Positions 31,296 through 41,192 of a stretch of DNA of 64,000 nucleotides are shown here, in pieces. This DNA is from Altererythrobacter sp. CAU 1644 (GTDB lineage: Bacteria; Pseudomonadota; Alphaproteobacteria; Sphingomonadales; Sphingomonadaceae). Each line of letters opens with the position of its first letter. Within the stretch, counting starts at the first letter, position 1. The notes below the pieces were generated by a model. The model did no database searches. It was not told where the DNA came from and worked only from the letters and a program-made list of their open reading frames with translations. The position numbers and the translations under genes were made by a program. The stretch lies in NCBI RefSeq assembly GCF_029623755.1, contig NZ_CP121106.1, positions 1,065,001 to 1,129,000 on the forward strand, written 5' to 3'.

Positions 31296-32579
31296 CTAGT
31301 CGTCGCCGACCCGTTCGATATCCGCGCCGACCAGCTGCAGCTTCTCCTCGAGCCGCTCGTAACCGCGGTCGAGGTGATAGAGGCGACGCACCGTTGTCTC
31401 GCCTTCGGCCGCGAGCCCTGCCAGCACAAGGCTGAAGGAAGCGCGCAGGTCGGTCGCCATCACTTCGGCACCGGTTAGGCGCTCGACGCCCTTGACGATA
31501 GCCGTGCGACCTTCTGTTTCGATATCCGCACCCATGCGCCGCAGTTCGGGCACGTGCATGTAGCGATTCTCGAAAATCGTCTCCTTGAGCACGCTGGTGC
31601 CCTCGGCCTTGCACAGCAGCGCCATCAGCTGCGCCTGCATGTCGGTGGCCAGCCCGGGATAGGGCGCGGTAGTCAGATTGGTCGCTCGGGTAGCGCCATT
31701 GGAGCTTACGGTAATCCCCTTGGCGTCTTCCTCGATATTGACCCCGATATTGCGCAGCGCGTGGATCGTCGCTGCCATCTCGTCGCCCTTGGCGCCCTCG
31801 AGGCGGATGGCGCCACCGGTGATCGCGGCGGCACAGGCGTAGGAGCCGGCCTCGATCCGGTCGGCCATGACCTTGTAGGTCGCGCCGTGAAGCCGCTTGA
31901 CCCCGTGGACGATCAGATCGGAGGTGCCGATGCCCTCGATCTCGGCCCCCATCGCCACCAGCAGATTGCAGAGGTCGACTATTTCCGGTTCGCGCGCCGC
32001 GTTGAACAGGCGGCAGGTCCCGTTCGCAAGCACGGCGGCCATCAAGGCGTTCTCGGTCGCCCCAACCGAGACCACGGGAAAATCGAATTCCCCGCCTGGC
32101 AGGCCGCCGTCGGGTGCCATGGCCTTCACATAGCCTTGCGCCAGCTCGATCTCGGCGCCGAACGCCTCCAGCGCTTTCAGATGCAAGTCGATCGGGCGGT
32201 TTCCGATCGCGCACCCCCCGGGCATCGAGACGGTCGCTTCGCCCATCCGCGCCAGCATCGGGCCGAGCACGAGGATCGAGGCGCGCATCTTGCGCACCAG
32301 GTCGTAGGGCGCGACGGTCGAGGTGATCCGCGTTGCCTCGAGCGACATCACCCGGCCGAAATCCTCCGGCCGCGTTCCCTGGATCACTGTCGTCACGCCG
32401 AACTGGTTCATCAGGTGCTGGAAGCCGTCGATATCGGCCAGCCGCGGCAGGTTCCTGAGAGTGACCGGTTCCTCGGTCAGCAAGGCACAGGGGATCAGCG
32501 TCAGGGCAGCGTTCTTGGCGCCCGAAATGGGAATCGTCCCTTCCAGCCGATTGCCACCGCGAATTACAAGTTTATCCAT
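31296..32579 (-). CDS. murA: UDP-N-acetylglucosamine 1-carboxyvinyltransferase
   Basis: A 427-residue enzyme for the first committed step of peptidoglycan synthesis, adding enolpyruvate from PEP to UDP-GlcNAc in the cytoplasm. The PEP-binding cysteine is Cys123 in [11 protein letters not shown]; Lys22 in SGAKNAAL and the [15 protein letters not shown] segment near 377-391 are also present. Because the Cys is retained, fosfomycin sensitivity at the target is expected from family knowledge. It is divergent from galU with 102 bp between starts. Confidence 0.97.
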   Translation of the reverse strand: MDKLVIRGGNRLEGTIPISGAKNAALTLIPCALLTEEPVTLRNLPRLADIDGFQHLMNQFGVTTVIQGTRPEDFGRVMSLEATRITSTVAPYDLVRKMRASILVLGPMLARMGEATVSMPGGCAIGNRPIDLHLKALEAFGAEIELAQGYVKAMAPDGGLPGGEFDFPVVSVGATENALMAAVLANGTCRLFNAAREPEIVDLCNLLVAMGAEIEGIGTSDLIVHGVKRLHGATYKVMADRIEAGSYACAAAITGGAIRLEGAKGDEMAATIHALRNIGVNIEEDAKGITVSSNGATRATNLTTAPYPGLATDMQAQLMALLCKAEGTSVLKETIFENRYMHVPELRRMGADIETEGRTAIVKGVERLTGAEVMATDLRASFSLVLAGLAAEGETTVRRLYHLDRGYERLEEKLQLVGADIERVGDD

Positions 32580-32681
32580 GGATTGCCCTTACCCCATCTA
32601 CACCGGCTGGCAACTGCAACTCGGCGCCAACCGGTCCATCCCTGTTGCCGAACCAATCGCGCGGCCTTATCGCAAGTTCCC

Positions 32682-33554
32682 ATGAACGCACACAAACCTA
32701 TCCGTAAAGCCGTCTTCCCCGTCGCCGGGCTGGGGACGCGATTTCTGCCGGCGACCAAGGCCATTCCCAAGGAAATGCTGGCGGTGGTCGATCGCCCGCT
32801 GATCCAATATGCCGTCGACGAAGCGCGCGAGGCGGGGATCGAGCAGATGATCTTCGTGACCGGGCGCGGCAAGACCGCGATCGTCGAGCATTTCGACATG
32901 GCATTCGAACTCGAAGCCACGATGAGCGATCGCGGCAAGGACATGGGCGTCCTCGAACCAACCCGCGCCACCCCCGGCGATATCATCACCGTGCGCCAGC
33001 AGGTGCCGCTGGGCCTCGGCCACGCCATCTGGTGCGCCCGCGCCATCGTCGGCGATGAACCCTTCGCCATCTTCCTCCCCGACGAGCTCATGATCGGCAA
33101 GCCCGGCTGCATGAAACAGATGGTCGACGCTTACGAGAAGGTCGGAGGCAATCTGATCAGCGTGCTGGAGGTCCCGCGCGAAGAGGTATCGAGCTACGGC
33201 GTGATCGCACCTGGCAAGGTGGAGGGCGCGCTGACGGAGGTGACGGGACTGGTCGAGAAACCGCCGGTCGAGCAGGCCCCCTCCAACAAGATCATCTCGG
33301 GCCGCTACATCCTGCAACCGGAAGTGATGAGAGTGCTCGAGGACCAGGAGAAGGGTGCCGGCGGCGAAATCCAGCTGACCGACGCCATGGCCAAGATGAT
33401 TGGCCAGCAGGCGTTCCACGCGGTGACTTTCGACGGGCGTCGTTACGACTGCGGCAGCAAGACCGGCTTCGTCGAGGCGACGCTGGCGCTGGCGCTCGAA
33501 CGTGAGGACATGGGGACCGAGGTACGCAGGATCGCCGAGCGTTTGCTGAAGTAG
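32682..33554 (+). CDS. galU: UTP-glucose-1-phosphate uridylyltransferase
   Basis: A 290-residue nucleotidyltransferase making UDP-glucose for polysaccharides. FPVAGLGTRFLPATKAIPKEM (about residues 12-32) is the nucleotide loop, and LGHAIWCA, LPDEL and VEKP segments follow as in GalU. No ribosome-binding site precedes the ATG. TTGCCG (32645-32650) and TATCGC (32668-32673) with 17 bp between would start transcription at or next to the ATG, so a leaderless mRNA is possible but weakly supported. An in-frame open stretch upstream, antisense to murA, is not part of the gene. Confidence 0.96.
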   Translation: MNAHKPIRKAVFPVAGLGTRFLPATKAIPKEMLAVVDRPLIQYAVDEAREAGIEQMIFVTGRGKTAIVEHFDMAFELEATMSDRGKDMGVLEPTRATPGDIITVRQQVPLGLGHAIWCARAIVGDEPFAIFLPDELMIGKPGCMKQMVDAYEKVGGNLISVLEVPREEVSSYGVIAPGKVEGALTEVTGLVEKPPVEQAPSNKIISGRYILQPEVMRVLEDQEKGAGGEIQLTDAMAKMIGQQAFHAVTFDGRRYDCGSKTGFVEATLALALEREDMGTEVRRIAERLLK

Positions 33555-33591
33555 CGCGGATGCTACAGCCCCGCCAAAAGCGGAGCGTCTC

Positions 33592-36387
33592 TTACTTCCG
33601 TACCTTGCGGGCGACGCGGCGGCGAGTGCGCTGGTTCGCCTTGGCAGCGCCGGAGAGCGGGTTCACCAGCTTTTCGTAGAGACCGAACAGGTGCTCCACC
33701 CGGTCGCGATCGCTGTTGAACGGAGCGCGGCGATAGAGGCTATCGACAGCGGCATCGAGCGCCTTGTGCGCCTTGCGCAGATTCGCAGGCATCGTGTCGG
33801 GATCGTAGAGATCGGCGAGGCTGGAGGTCGGATGCGTCGCACGGGCATCGAGCACGGCCTGCGCCAGTTGCTCGATCTTTTCGCGCTGCACGTCGGAGGA
33901 TTCGGGCCAGGGGAAGGTGTTGTAGACGAGACCGATTGAGTAACGATAATCGCTTTTAAGCCGACCCCCGATATGGCTGAGCCACGCCATATGCGCGCGG
34001 CTCGTAAGGATGGCGAAATCGTAGAGAGTGGCATCGACGAACGTCTGAACTAGGTTTGATGGTATTGTCGGCGGCTCAAGCCAGCCAATAGGGACGTAAT
34101 CACGTCGTTCGGAACTCACTTCAGGAAAAACGAGAAAGCTATCGCCGGGGATCGTCGCAACTTCAAAACGCGTCGGGAAATCACCTAGCTTCCGTGTCGC
34201 CGCCTTCTTGCTCGATTTGCGAAATTCGGTAACTTTCTTCAACCGCTCGACGACGTGCGACATGGACCTGAGCTTGCTAGGTGGGACGCTATCAAGCGAA
34301 AGAATCCACCGGATGGTTCCATTGATATATTCGTAAGAGCCCACGAGCGGGACCATATGCTGCCTCGCTTCTGGCTCGGCTTGCAGAAAATCCTCCCGTT
34401 CGCCTGGCTCAAAAATCAAGTGTCCGCCATCGACGATCTTGCTCCCCATTCTCATAGCCTTGGGAGCCGATATCGGTTTGCGCGTATCCCGCACAACCAA
34501 ATGCTGATTAGCCCGCATCGCATCGAACAGATAGGCGGTCAGTGCGCCGTGGCGGCTTTCGACAGGATCGCGCTTGATATCGGGATAGCTGAACAACCGC
34601 TTTTCACTCGGTTCAAAATCACGGTGCGTCAGCCCGATTATCACCACATGCACCTGGGCCTTGCCGCGCGCTTCGCTGCCCCAGCTGAAGGTGCGGTGGG
34701 CAAAGGCGATTTCCAGCCCGTAGCGGTCGAACAGCAACGGCCATAGCTGCGCCACCTGTTCGCCCTGAGTGATCGAATTGGTCGCTACGAAGGCGATGCG
34801 AATTCGATGATTGTTTTGAATATAGGCACCAGCGGTGAGAAACCATGCACTCACATAATCGAGCGAACCCGCACGACCCGAGTCAGCATCGATTACCCGG
34901 GACATCTGCTCTCGCTGAACCTTGGACTGATAACTTTGCCCAATGAAGGGCGGATTACCCATCACGTAGCTGCACTGGCCAGCGGGCAGCACCTCGTTCC
35001 AATCCACCTCCAGCGCATCGCCGTGGCGAATCGTCGCACCGCCGGTCAGCGGAATGCGCGCGTAGTTGAGGCGGAAAGCCTCGTTGATCTCGTTGTTGGC
35101 GATATGGTCGGCCATCCACATCGCGACCTCGGCGATCATCGCCGGGAATTCCTCGTACTCGATGCCGTAGAACTGGTCGACCGTGACGCGGGTCATCAGT
35201 TCGGCATCGATCCGCTGGTCGCCGTAAAGCTCCTGCAGGCATTCCAGTTCGAGCCGCCGCACTTCGCGATAGGCGATGACGAGGAAATTGCCGCAACCGC
35301 ACGCCGGATCAAGGAAGCGCATCCGCGACAGACGCGCCTGGAATTCGAGCAGTAGCTTATCCTTGGCGGTTTTGCGCGCCTTCAGACCTTCCAATTCCTC
35401 GCGCAGATCGTCGAGGAACAGCGGCCCGATCACCTTGAGGATATTTTCCTCGCTGGTGTAGTGCGCCCCCTTCGCGCGGCGTTCCTTCGCGTCCATCACG
35501 CTCTGGAACAGGCTGCCGAAGATCGCCGGGCTGACGGCAGACCAGTCGTGACGGCATGCATCGAGCAGGTGTTCGCGCATTCTCGCATCGAAGATCGGCG
35601 TGCGTAGGTTTTCGCGGAACAGCCGGCCGTTGACGTAAGGAAACTGGCTCAGTTCGCCCGACAGGCTAGACTGCCGCCTGTCCTCGGGCGTGTCGAGCAC
35701 CTCGAACAGTTCGTTGATGACGCGGCCGACATTGCTGCCGTCCTCGAAGGTGTCGTTCTCGACCAGCTGGAGGAAGATGTCCTTGGGCTGGAAGATGCCG
35801 GTGTCGTCGGCGAACATGCAGAACAGTAGGCGGACGAGGAAGCGTTCGAGGTCGTGGCCGACATAGCCGTTTTCCTCCAGCGCATCGTGGATCTTGCCCA
35901 TCAGCTCGGCGGCCTTGATCGTGACCGCTTCCTGCCGCTCGAAGCTGACGCGCCGCCCAAGCATGAAATCGAAGGCGGTCACGTGCTTGTAAAGGTCGGC
36001 AAGGGCGAACTTGAGCTCTTTGCCGGTTTCCAGATCGAGCAGGTCCCACCTCTGGAAATCGCACGTCAGAATCCAGCGAGGTTGTTCGGTAGGATGGACG
36101 CCGTGCAGGTAATCGAGCGCCTGGCCCTGCGCGCGCCCCAGTTTCAACCCGGCACTCTTCTGTTCGATCAGGAGTGTTCGCGGCCAGAACAGGTCGATGA
36201 AACCCTGTTTGTTGTCGAGCAGCTTTACCCGCTGTTCGTATACCGCGACCGTGCGGCGCTTGATCCCGAATATCTCGAAAAAGTCATTGTAGAAGCTTTG
36301 GGTTTCGCCCTTTTCATAATGGGCGCCTTGCCATTCCTCGCTGAATGCCTTGGCGCGGCGCGCGATTTCATCCCAGCCAAGTCTCAT
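33592..36387 (-). CDS. MmeI-like type IIL restriction-modification enzyme
   Basis: A 931-residue single-chain nuclease-methyltransferase. The endonuclease core D65-X9-E75-X-K77 (IDLFWP ... IEQKS) matches MmeI spacing. A helical linker leads to the gamma-type adenine methyltransferase with FLDPACGCGNFL near 355-366 and MGNPPFIG near 474, then the target-recognition domain (about 610-800) and a helical C-terminus ending in a basic tail. Such enzymes need no separate methylase: the same protein modifies one strand for self-protection. Recognition sequence cannot be read. The recognition-domain DNA (about 34,040-34,900) is less GC-rich than flanks. No mobility gene is nearby. Neighbours galU and P450 are unrelated. 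Confidence 0.87.
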   Translation of the reverse strand: MRLGWDEIARRAKAFSEEWQGAHYEKGETQSFYNDFFEIFGIKRRTVAVYEQRVKLLDNKQGFIDLFWPRTLLIEQKSAGLKLGRAQGQALDYLHGVHPTEQPRWILTCDFQRWDLLDLETGKELKFALADLYKHVTAFDFMLGRRVSFERQEAVTIKAAELMGKIHDALEENGYVGHDLERFLVRLLFCMFADDTGIFQPKDIFLQLVENDTFEDGSNVGRVINELFEVLDTPEDRRQSSLSGELSQFPYVNGRLFRENLRTPIFDARMREHLLDACRHDWSAVSPAIFGSLFQSVMDAKERRAKGAHYTSEENILKVIGPLFLDDLREELEGLKARKTAKDKLLLEFQARLSRMRFLDPACGCGNFLVIAYREVRRLELECLQELYGDQRIDAELMTRVTVDQFYGIEYEEFPAMIAEVAMWMADHIANNEINEAFRLNYARIPLTGGATIRHGDALEVDWNEVLPAGQCSYVMGNPPFIGQSYQSKVQREQMSRVIDADSGRAGSLDYVSAWFLTAGAYIQNNHRIRIAFVATNSITQGEQVAQLWPLLFDRYGLEIAFAHRTFSWGSEARGKAQVHVVIIGLTHRDFEPSEKRLFSYPDIKRDPVESRHGALTAYLFDAMRANQHLVVRDTRKPISAPKAMRMGSKIVDGGHLIFEPGEREDFLQAEPEARQHMVPLVGSYEYINGTIRWILSLDSVPPSKLRSMSHVVERLKKVTEFRKSSKKAATRKLGDFPTRFEVATIPGDSFLVFPEVSSERRDYVPIGWLEPPTIPSNLVQTFVDATLYDFAILTSRAHMAWLSHIGGRLKSDYRYSIGLVYNTFPWPESSDVQREKIEQLAQAVLDARATHPTSSLADLYDPDTMPANLRKAHKALDAAVDSLYRRAPFNSDRDRVEHLFGLYEKLVNPLSGAAKANQRTRRRVARKVRK

Positions 36388-36486
36388 CCGGCGTTTCCCC
36401 TTCGAGCCGGTTCTAGCGAACGGCCAAGCCCCTGCAAGCGAATGATTTTCCGACCTGCCGCGCGATCCGGTCGCAGGCAGCGCGGA

Positions 36487-37788
36487 TCAGCGGGCTTGGA
36501 TGCGCACAGGTAAGGTCTTGAGCCCGCCGACAAAGGTCGAGGTCGCCCGCCGCGGTTCGCCCGCCAGTTCGATGCTGTCGATCCGGTCGAGCAGGGTCTC
36601 GAACAGGATTTTCATCTCCATCCGCGCCAGATGGAGGCCGAGACACTGGTGCGCCCCGGCGCCGAAGGCGAGATGGCGGTTGGGCGAACGCGAGGCGTCG
36701 AACTTGCGCGGGTTGTCGAACTGCGCCGGGTCGTGATTGGCGGCGACATAGTTGATCATCAGCCAGTCGCCCTTCTTCACCTGCTGCCCACCCAGCTCAA
36801 CGTCTTCCGCCGCCGTACGCATGAAATGCTGGACCGGTGTGGTCCAGCGGATCGCTTCCTCGACGATCCCCGGCAACAGCGAGCGATCGGCCTTGACCCG
36901 CGCCCATTGCTCCGGGTCCTGCGCCAATGCGAGCATTGCGCCGGCGGTGCTCGCCGAAGTGGTGTCGTGGCCGGCGGTCGCGACGATGATGTAATAGCCC
37001 GCCATGTCACGTTCGGGCAGCGACTTGCCGTCGACCGTGGCGTTGGCGATGACGCTGGCGACATCGTCGGTCGGATGGGCCCGGCGATCGGCGGCGATCC
37101 CGGCAAAATAGTCCTCGAAGCTCTTCACCGCGCCAGCGACGAGCTGGATGACCTGTTCCTGGGTCATGTTCTCCATGCCCGAGCCGGACAGATCGGCATC
37201 TTGCCCCCCGAACATCTGCTGCGTCAGCATCAGCATGCGCGGCTCGTCCTCCTCGGGCACGCCGAGGATCTGCATTACCACATGGAGCGGATAGGGCGCG
37301 GAGACGAGCTTGCAGAAATCGACGATTTCACCCGCGGCGCAGGCCGCAACCAGTCGGTCCACCGTTGCATTGGCGATGCCGCGGATCTCCTCCTCCATCC
37401 GCGCGAGGTTGCGCGGCATGAACCAGTCCTGCGTCAGCCGGCGGTACTTGGGGTGGATCGGAGCGTCGAAAACCACCAATGAATCGACCAGGATGTCGCT
37501 GCCGGTGGCGGCGCGCGAGAACTCGATCGCCTTGCGGAAACTGAACACCACCGGGCGCGGGTTGTTGAGGAAGGTCGTGTTGTCCTTCGAAATCCGCATC
37601 ACGTCGTCGTAGCGGGTGACCAGCCAGAAGGGATCAAACAGCTCGCCATCTTCCGCCACGACCTTGGCGACGGGGCTTTCTGCCCGCAGCCGGTCGAAGG
37701 TGTCGAGCAAATCGTCCCACTGGGCATAGGCGTGCGGGTCGATCACCTCGCGCGCGGTTTCAGGCGGGAGGACGGCGTCGCCCGGCAC
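36487..37788 (-). CDS. Cytochrome P450
   Basis: A 433-residue soluble bacterial P450. I-helix oxygen-binding motif TAGHDTTSAS near 262-271, EAIR (ExxR) near 302, and heme loop FGAGAHQCLG near 374-383 with cysteine ligand. It hydroxylates a hydrophobic substrate using electrons from a ferredoxin. The start is GTG sharing its G with the TAG of the upstream CoA-ligase gene (TAGTG), so both are coupled, which suggests a steroid, terpenoid or fatty-acid substrate activated to CoA. No ferredoxin is adjacent; a ferredoxin-reductase-type gene lies at 60,031. Confidence 0.95.
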   Translation of the reverse strand: MPGDAVLPPETAREVIDPHAYAQWDDLLDTFDRLRAESPVAKVVAEDGELFDPFWLVTRYDDVMRISKDNTTFLNNPRPVVFSFRKAIEFSRAATGSDILVDSLVVFDAPIHPKYRRLTQDWFMPRNLARMEEEIRGIANATVDRLVAACAAGEIVDFCKLVSAPYPLHVVMQILGVPEEDEPRMLMLTQQMFGGQDADLSGSGMENMTQEQVIQLVAGAVKSFEDYFAGIAADRRAHPTDDVASVIANATVDGKSLPERDMAGYYIIVATAGHDTTSASTAGAMLALAQDPEQWARVKADRSLLPGIVEEAIRWTTPVQHFMRTAAEDVELGGQQVKKGDWLMINYVAANHDPAQFDNPRKFDASRSPNRHLAFGAGAHQCLGLHLARMEMKILFETLLDRIDSIELAGEPRRATSTFVGGLKTLPVRIQAR

Positions 37789-39326
37789 TAGGCCTGCTCC
37801 TGGGCTTTCGCGGCGAACTCGTCGCGCAGTTCGCGCTTGTAGAGCTTGCCATTGGCCTCGCGCGGAAGATCGGGACGGAAATCGAACAGCTTGGGCATCT
37901 TTATCCGGGCCAGCTGCGGGCTGAGATAGTCGCGCAGTTCCTGTTCGAGCGCTTCGCCAGCGATAGCCATGTCGACCGGCTGGACGACCGCGACGACTTT
38001 CTCGCCCAGGTCGGGATCGGGCGCGCCGATCACCGCGGCATCCATCACCTTTTCATGGCTGACGAGCAGGTTCTCGACTTCCTGCGGGTAGATGTTGACG
38101 CCGCCCGAGATGATCATGTGGCTCTTGCGGTCGGTCAGGTAGAGGAACCCGTCCTCGTCGAGATGGCCGATGTCGCCCAGCGTCATCCAGCCGTTGTCAT
38201 GCATAGCCTCGCGCGTCTTCTCGGGATCGTTGAGATAGGTCGGCAGGATGTCGTTCTCGTAATAGATCAGACCGTCCTCGCCCGGGGCCAGCTCCTCGCC
38301 GTCGGGTCCGCAGACATGCAGCTTGCCATAGATCGCCTTGCCCACTGTACCGGGATGAGTAAGCCAGTCGGGGCTGTGCACCATGGTCATGCCGATACTC
38401 TCGGACCCGGCGTAATATTCGATGATGATCGGCCCCCACCATTCGATCATCGCCTGCTTGACCGGGATCGGGCACGGCGCGGCAGCGTGGATCGCACGCT
38501 TGTGGGTCGAGAGGTCGTATTTCGTGCGGATCGCGTCATCGAGGCGAAGCATGCGGACGAAATGGGTCGGCACCCACTGGCTGTCGGTCACTTTGTATTT
38601 CTCGATCGTCGACAGCGCGAGTTCGGGATCGAATTTCTCCATCATCACCACCGTCCCGCCGAGCCGCTGGACGAGGCCGCACCAGCCGATCGGCGCCGCA
38701 TGATAGAGCGGCGCAGGCGAGAGATAGACCATCGACCCGTCGGCCGGCATGCCCGCGCCCATCGTCGCCACCGCCATCAGCGGAACGACTGCCTGCGGAT
38801 CGGGATCCGCCTGCGGCTTGGGCCGAATGCCCTTGGGCCTGCCGGTGGTGCCGGAGGAATAAAGCATGACAGCGCCAGCGGTCTGGTCAGCAATAGGCTC
38901 GCCCGGCTGGGCGTCGAGCGCGGCGGCGAAATCCTCCGCCCCGCCCTGATCCATCACCAGCACGTCGAGATCGGGGCATTCCTCCCTGATACCCAGCAAC
39001 ACTTCGGCAAACTTGGGCGAGGTGATGAGCAGCTTTGCGCCGCTGTCGCGCAAGATATAGGCAATCTCGGGCGCGGTCAGGCGTGTCGAGATGGGCACCA
39101 GCATGGTGCCGGCGCGCTGGGAGCCCCAGATCAGGGTGAAGAATTCGATGCGGTTTTCGAGCAGCACCGCAAAGGCGCCATCACGCCCAATGCCCCGTGC
39201 GCGCAGGAGATGGGCGAAACGGTTGGCCGCCTCGTCCATCTCGCCATAGGTCATTATGGCGCCCGACCCTGCCATGATGACGGCGGGGTGGTCGGGGCGG
39301 GTCTGCGCGTGCTGGATCGGATGCAT
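37788..39326 (-). CDS. AMP-dependent acyl-CoA synthetase/ligase
   Basis: A 512-residue adenylate-forming enzyme. YSSGTTGRPKGI (about 152-163) is the P-loop-like motif, YYAGSESIG near 303 the A5 region, and YLTDRKSHMIISGG ... ANGKLYKRELR the C-terminal hinge and catalytic lysine. It activates a carboxylic acid with ATP and CoA. GAGAGG precedes the ATG. The coupled P450 suggests the pair acts on the same compound. Substrate cannot be fixed; long-chain, steroid side-chain or terpenoid acids are options. Confidence 0.92.
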   Translation of the reverse strand: MHPIQHAQTRPDHPAVIMAGSGAIMTYGEMDEAANRFAHLLRARGIGRDGAFAVLLENRIEFFTLIWGSQRAGTMLVPISTRLTAPEIAYILRDSGAKLLITSPKFAEVLLGIREECPDLDVLVMDQGGAEDFAAALDAQPGEPIADQTAGAVMLYSSGTTGRPKGIRPKPQADPDPQAVVPLMAVATMGAGMPADGSMVYLSPAPLYHAAPIGWCGLVQRLGGTVVMMEKFDPELALSTIEKYKVTDSQWVPTHFVRMLRLDDAIRTKYDLSTHKRAIHAAAPCPIPVKQAMIEWWGPIIIEYYAGSESIGMTMVHSPDWLTHPGTVGKAIYGKLHVCGPDGEELAPGEDGLIYYENDILPTYLNDPEKTREAMHDNGWMTLGDIGHLDEDGFLYLTDRKSHMIISGGVNIYPQEVENLLVSHEKVMDAAVIGAPDPDLGEKVVAVVQPVDMAIAGEALEQELRDYLSPQLARIKMPKLFDFRPDLPREANGKLYKRELRDEFAAKAQEQA

Positions 39327-39419
39327 TCGGCCTCTCTCGATTGTCGCCGGTTTTCGCGACTGGTTTTGGAGAGAAACCTAAACAGGATCGAGGCCAGAAC
39401 AAGGAAAAAGCGGGACAAG

Positions 39420-39449
39420 AAAAAAGGCGGCGGGGAAACCCCCGCCGCC
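39420..39449 (-). terminator. Rho-independent terminator of the M23 peptidase gene
   Basis: On the minus strand a 10-bp perfect GC stem (GGCGGCGGGG with CCCCGCCGCC, loop of 4) is followed by six T (39425-39420). It lies about 60 bp after the peptidase stop and insulates the CoA-ligase/P450 genes. Confidence 0.9.
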
Positions 39450-39510
39450 GTAACCGGACATCCTCTCCTATGTCCGTACCCGCTTCCAGGCGGGAACTTG
39501 TGATCGGCGA

Positions 39511-40191
39511 TCAGTCGCCGCCCTGGCCACCCTGACCGGTGGCGAGAGCGAAGGCCTGCTGCGCTTCCGATTCGACCATGTAGGGAATCGGGTTCACCGC
39601 AGCGCCGTCGATGCGAACTTCGTAGTGCAGGTGCGGGCCGGTCGAACGTCCAGTCGAACCGACGTAGCCGATAATGTCGCCCTTCTTGACGCGCTCGCCG
39701 GCCGAAACCGCGAGCCGCGACATGTGGGCATAGCGGGTTTCGAGATCCGCGCCATGTTCGATCTGGACGTAAAGGCCATAGCTCGAGAACCAGTCGGCGC
39801 GGCCAACGATGCCGTCAGCGGTCGCATAGACCGGCGTGCCGGTCGGTGCGGCAAGGTCGACGCCCTTGTGATTGCGACGGCCGCCAAGCACCGGATGGGT
39901 GCGCATGCCATAGTCGCTGGTCAGCTTCGAACCCTCGAGCGGCATGCGCGAAGGGATCGACACGGTGGAAGTGTTGGCCGGTCCATTGGGACCGTTCCTG
40001 TCGAGCGCTTCCCACTTGGCGAATAGCTGCTGGAAACGAACATCGCCCGCGACGCCATTGCCTGCCTGCGCTTCGCGCACGGGCTCAGTCACGTCGACTG
40101 CAGCGGCAGATGAATTGGCGATTGCGGGGGTTGCTGCGATTGAGGCGAAGCCTGCTGCGACGATGGCAACGACCTGCAAGCCCTTTCGCAT
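39511..40191 (-). CDS. Exported M23 (LytM-type) peptidoglycan metallopeptidase
   Basis: A 226-residue protein with a Sec signal peptide (MRKGLQVVAIVAAGFASIAATPAIA) and a C-terminal M23 domain. Zinc ligands are complete: HKGVD (HxxxD) and HLHYE (HxH), so it should be an active endopeptidase rather than an EnvC-like activator. No LysM or coiled-coil domain is visible. The ATG at 40191 fits the signal peptide, but a TTG at 40209, six codons earlier, has AAGGA at 7 bp and may be the true start. A GGCGC-GAAA-GCGCC hairpin lies in the 5' leader around 40,229-40,242. Confidence 0.87.
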   Translation of the reverse strand: MRKGLQVVAIVAAGFASIAATPAIANSSAAAVDVTEPVREAQAGNGVAGDVRFQQLFAKWEALDRNGPNGPANTSTVSIPSRMPLEGSKLTSDYGMRTHPVLGGRRNHKGVDLAAPTGTPVYATADGIVGRADWFSSYGLYVQIEHGADLETRYAHMSRLAVSAGERVKKGDIIGYVGSTGRSTGPHLHYEVRIDGAAVNPIPYMVESEAQQAFALATGQGGQGGD

Positions 40192-40370
40192 GGTTTGCGT
40201 TAGAAACAATGACCCGTCCTTGTTGTGGGCGCTTTCGCGCCTCGCGATCCGTTTTATCGAGGCTCCCGTGACCACCCCCTAGCGGCTGAAGTGGAAGCCT
40301 CATTTTCTGCCAAAAAGTCCGTTGGAACCTTTCAGCGCCTCGTGTGTTTGCGAGTTATCGGGCGAAATCT

Positions 40371-41162
40371 TTACGAAGCAATACCCGCGTAATAGTCGCG
40401 CGATAGACCGGCTGCGAGACGCGCCGAGTCGTTGAATGGCGGCTTCAGCTGCCCGCGAAAGTGCCGCTCAACCAGTTTTTTCCAAGCTTTCTGAGGGGAT
40501 TCGCCGCGCGCCTCAGCCCATGCGACAAAGTGCTTGGCGCCGTAACCGACGTGGCGGATTTCGTCGTCAAGGATTCGCGCGAGTATTTTTCCACCGCCCA
40601 CGTCACCCTGCGCCCGGACGCGCTCTATCGTTGCCGGCGTGACATCAAGCCCGCGCGCCTCAAGCACCATCGGCACCACCGCCAGCCGGGCCGCGACATC
40701 GTGGCGTGTCTCGTAGGCCGCCTCCCATAGTCCGGCATGGGCGGGGAGCGCGCCGTAATGGCTCCCGAGCGATTCGAGCTTGCGGGCGAGCAATGCGAAA
40801 TGCATCGCCTCGTCCGCCGCGACCGCGAGGAAATCGTCGGCAAACTCGCGCCCCATCTCTGCGCCGAAGCGCCCCACGATATCGAGCGCGAGGTCGATGG
40901 CGACGAATTCGATATGCGCCAGCGCATGCCATAGCGCGATCCGGCCGCGCTCCGAACCGCCCTTGCCGCGCTTGGGCATTTGGCCGGGAGGCAACAGTTC
41001 GGGCCGCTCCGGACGGGCCGGCTGGTCGGGCATGGTGACGTCAAACTGCCACTCGAGCCTGCCCAGGCGCCAGTCGCGCGCCAGCTTGCGCGCAGCAAAG
41101 CACTTTGCGCGCGGATCGGCGGTCAGCAATGCGGCACGGATGGCGGAGGCCAGGGAGGTCAT
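40371..41162 (-). CDS. DUF455 ferritin-like protein
   Basis: A 263-residue helical protein of the DUF455 family, related to ferritin-like di-iron proteins. Candidate metal ligands are Glu/His pairs in HALAHIEFVAIDLALD (about 78-93), DEAMHFALL (about 117-125) and DDEIRHVGYGAKH (about 201-213). The function is unknown; oxidase/hydroxylase chemistry is a family-based guess. It follows bcp by 30 bp and is the last gene of the glnE-bcp-DUF455 run. Confidence 0.85.
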   Translation of the reverse strand: MTSLASAIRAALLTADPRAKCFAARKLARDWRLGRLEWQFDVTMPDQPARPERPELLPPGQMPKRGKGGSERGRIALWHALAHIEFVAIDLALDIVGRFGAEMGREFADDFLAVAADEAMHFALLARKLESLGSHYGALPAHAGLWEAAYETRHDVAARLAVVPMVLEARGLDVTPATIERVRAQGDVGGGKILARILDDEIRHVGYGAKHFVAWAEARGESPQKAWKKLVERHFRGQLKPPFNDSARLAAGLSRDYYAGIAS

Positions 41163-41192
41163 GGCTGGCGACGGGTTGGCGTCAGGCAGAAG

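Noticed and set aside
32645..32681. Leaderless galU promoter
   Set aside because: The -10 (TATCGC) matches only three bases; kept as a remark under galU, not as a feature.
40324..40349. GGAAC-N17-GTTT, a match to EcfG general-stress promoters
   Set aside because: It points into the antisense strand of the DUF455 gene with no gene downstream on its strand; probably chance, although an antisense stress RNA cannot be excluded.
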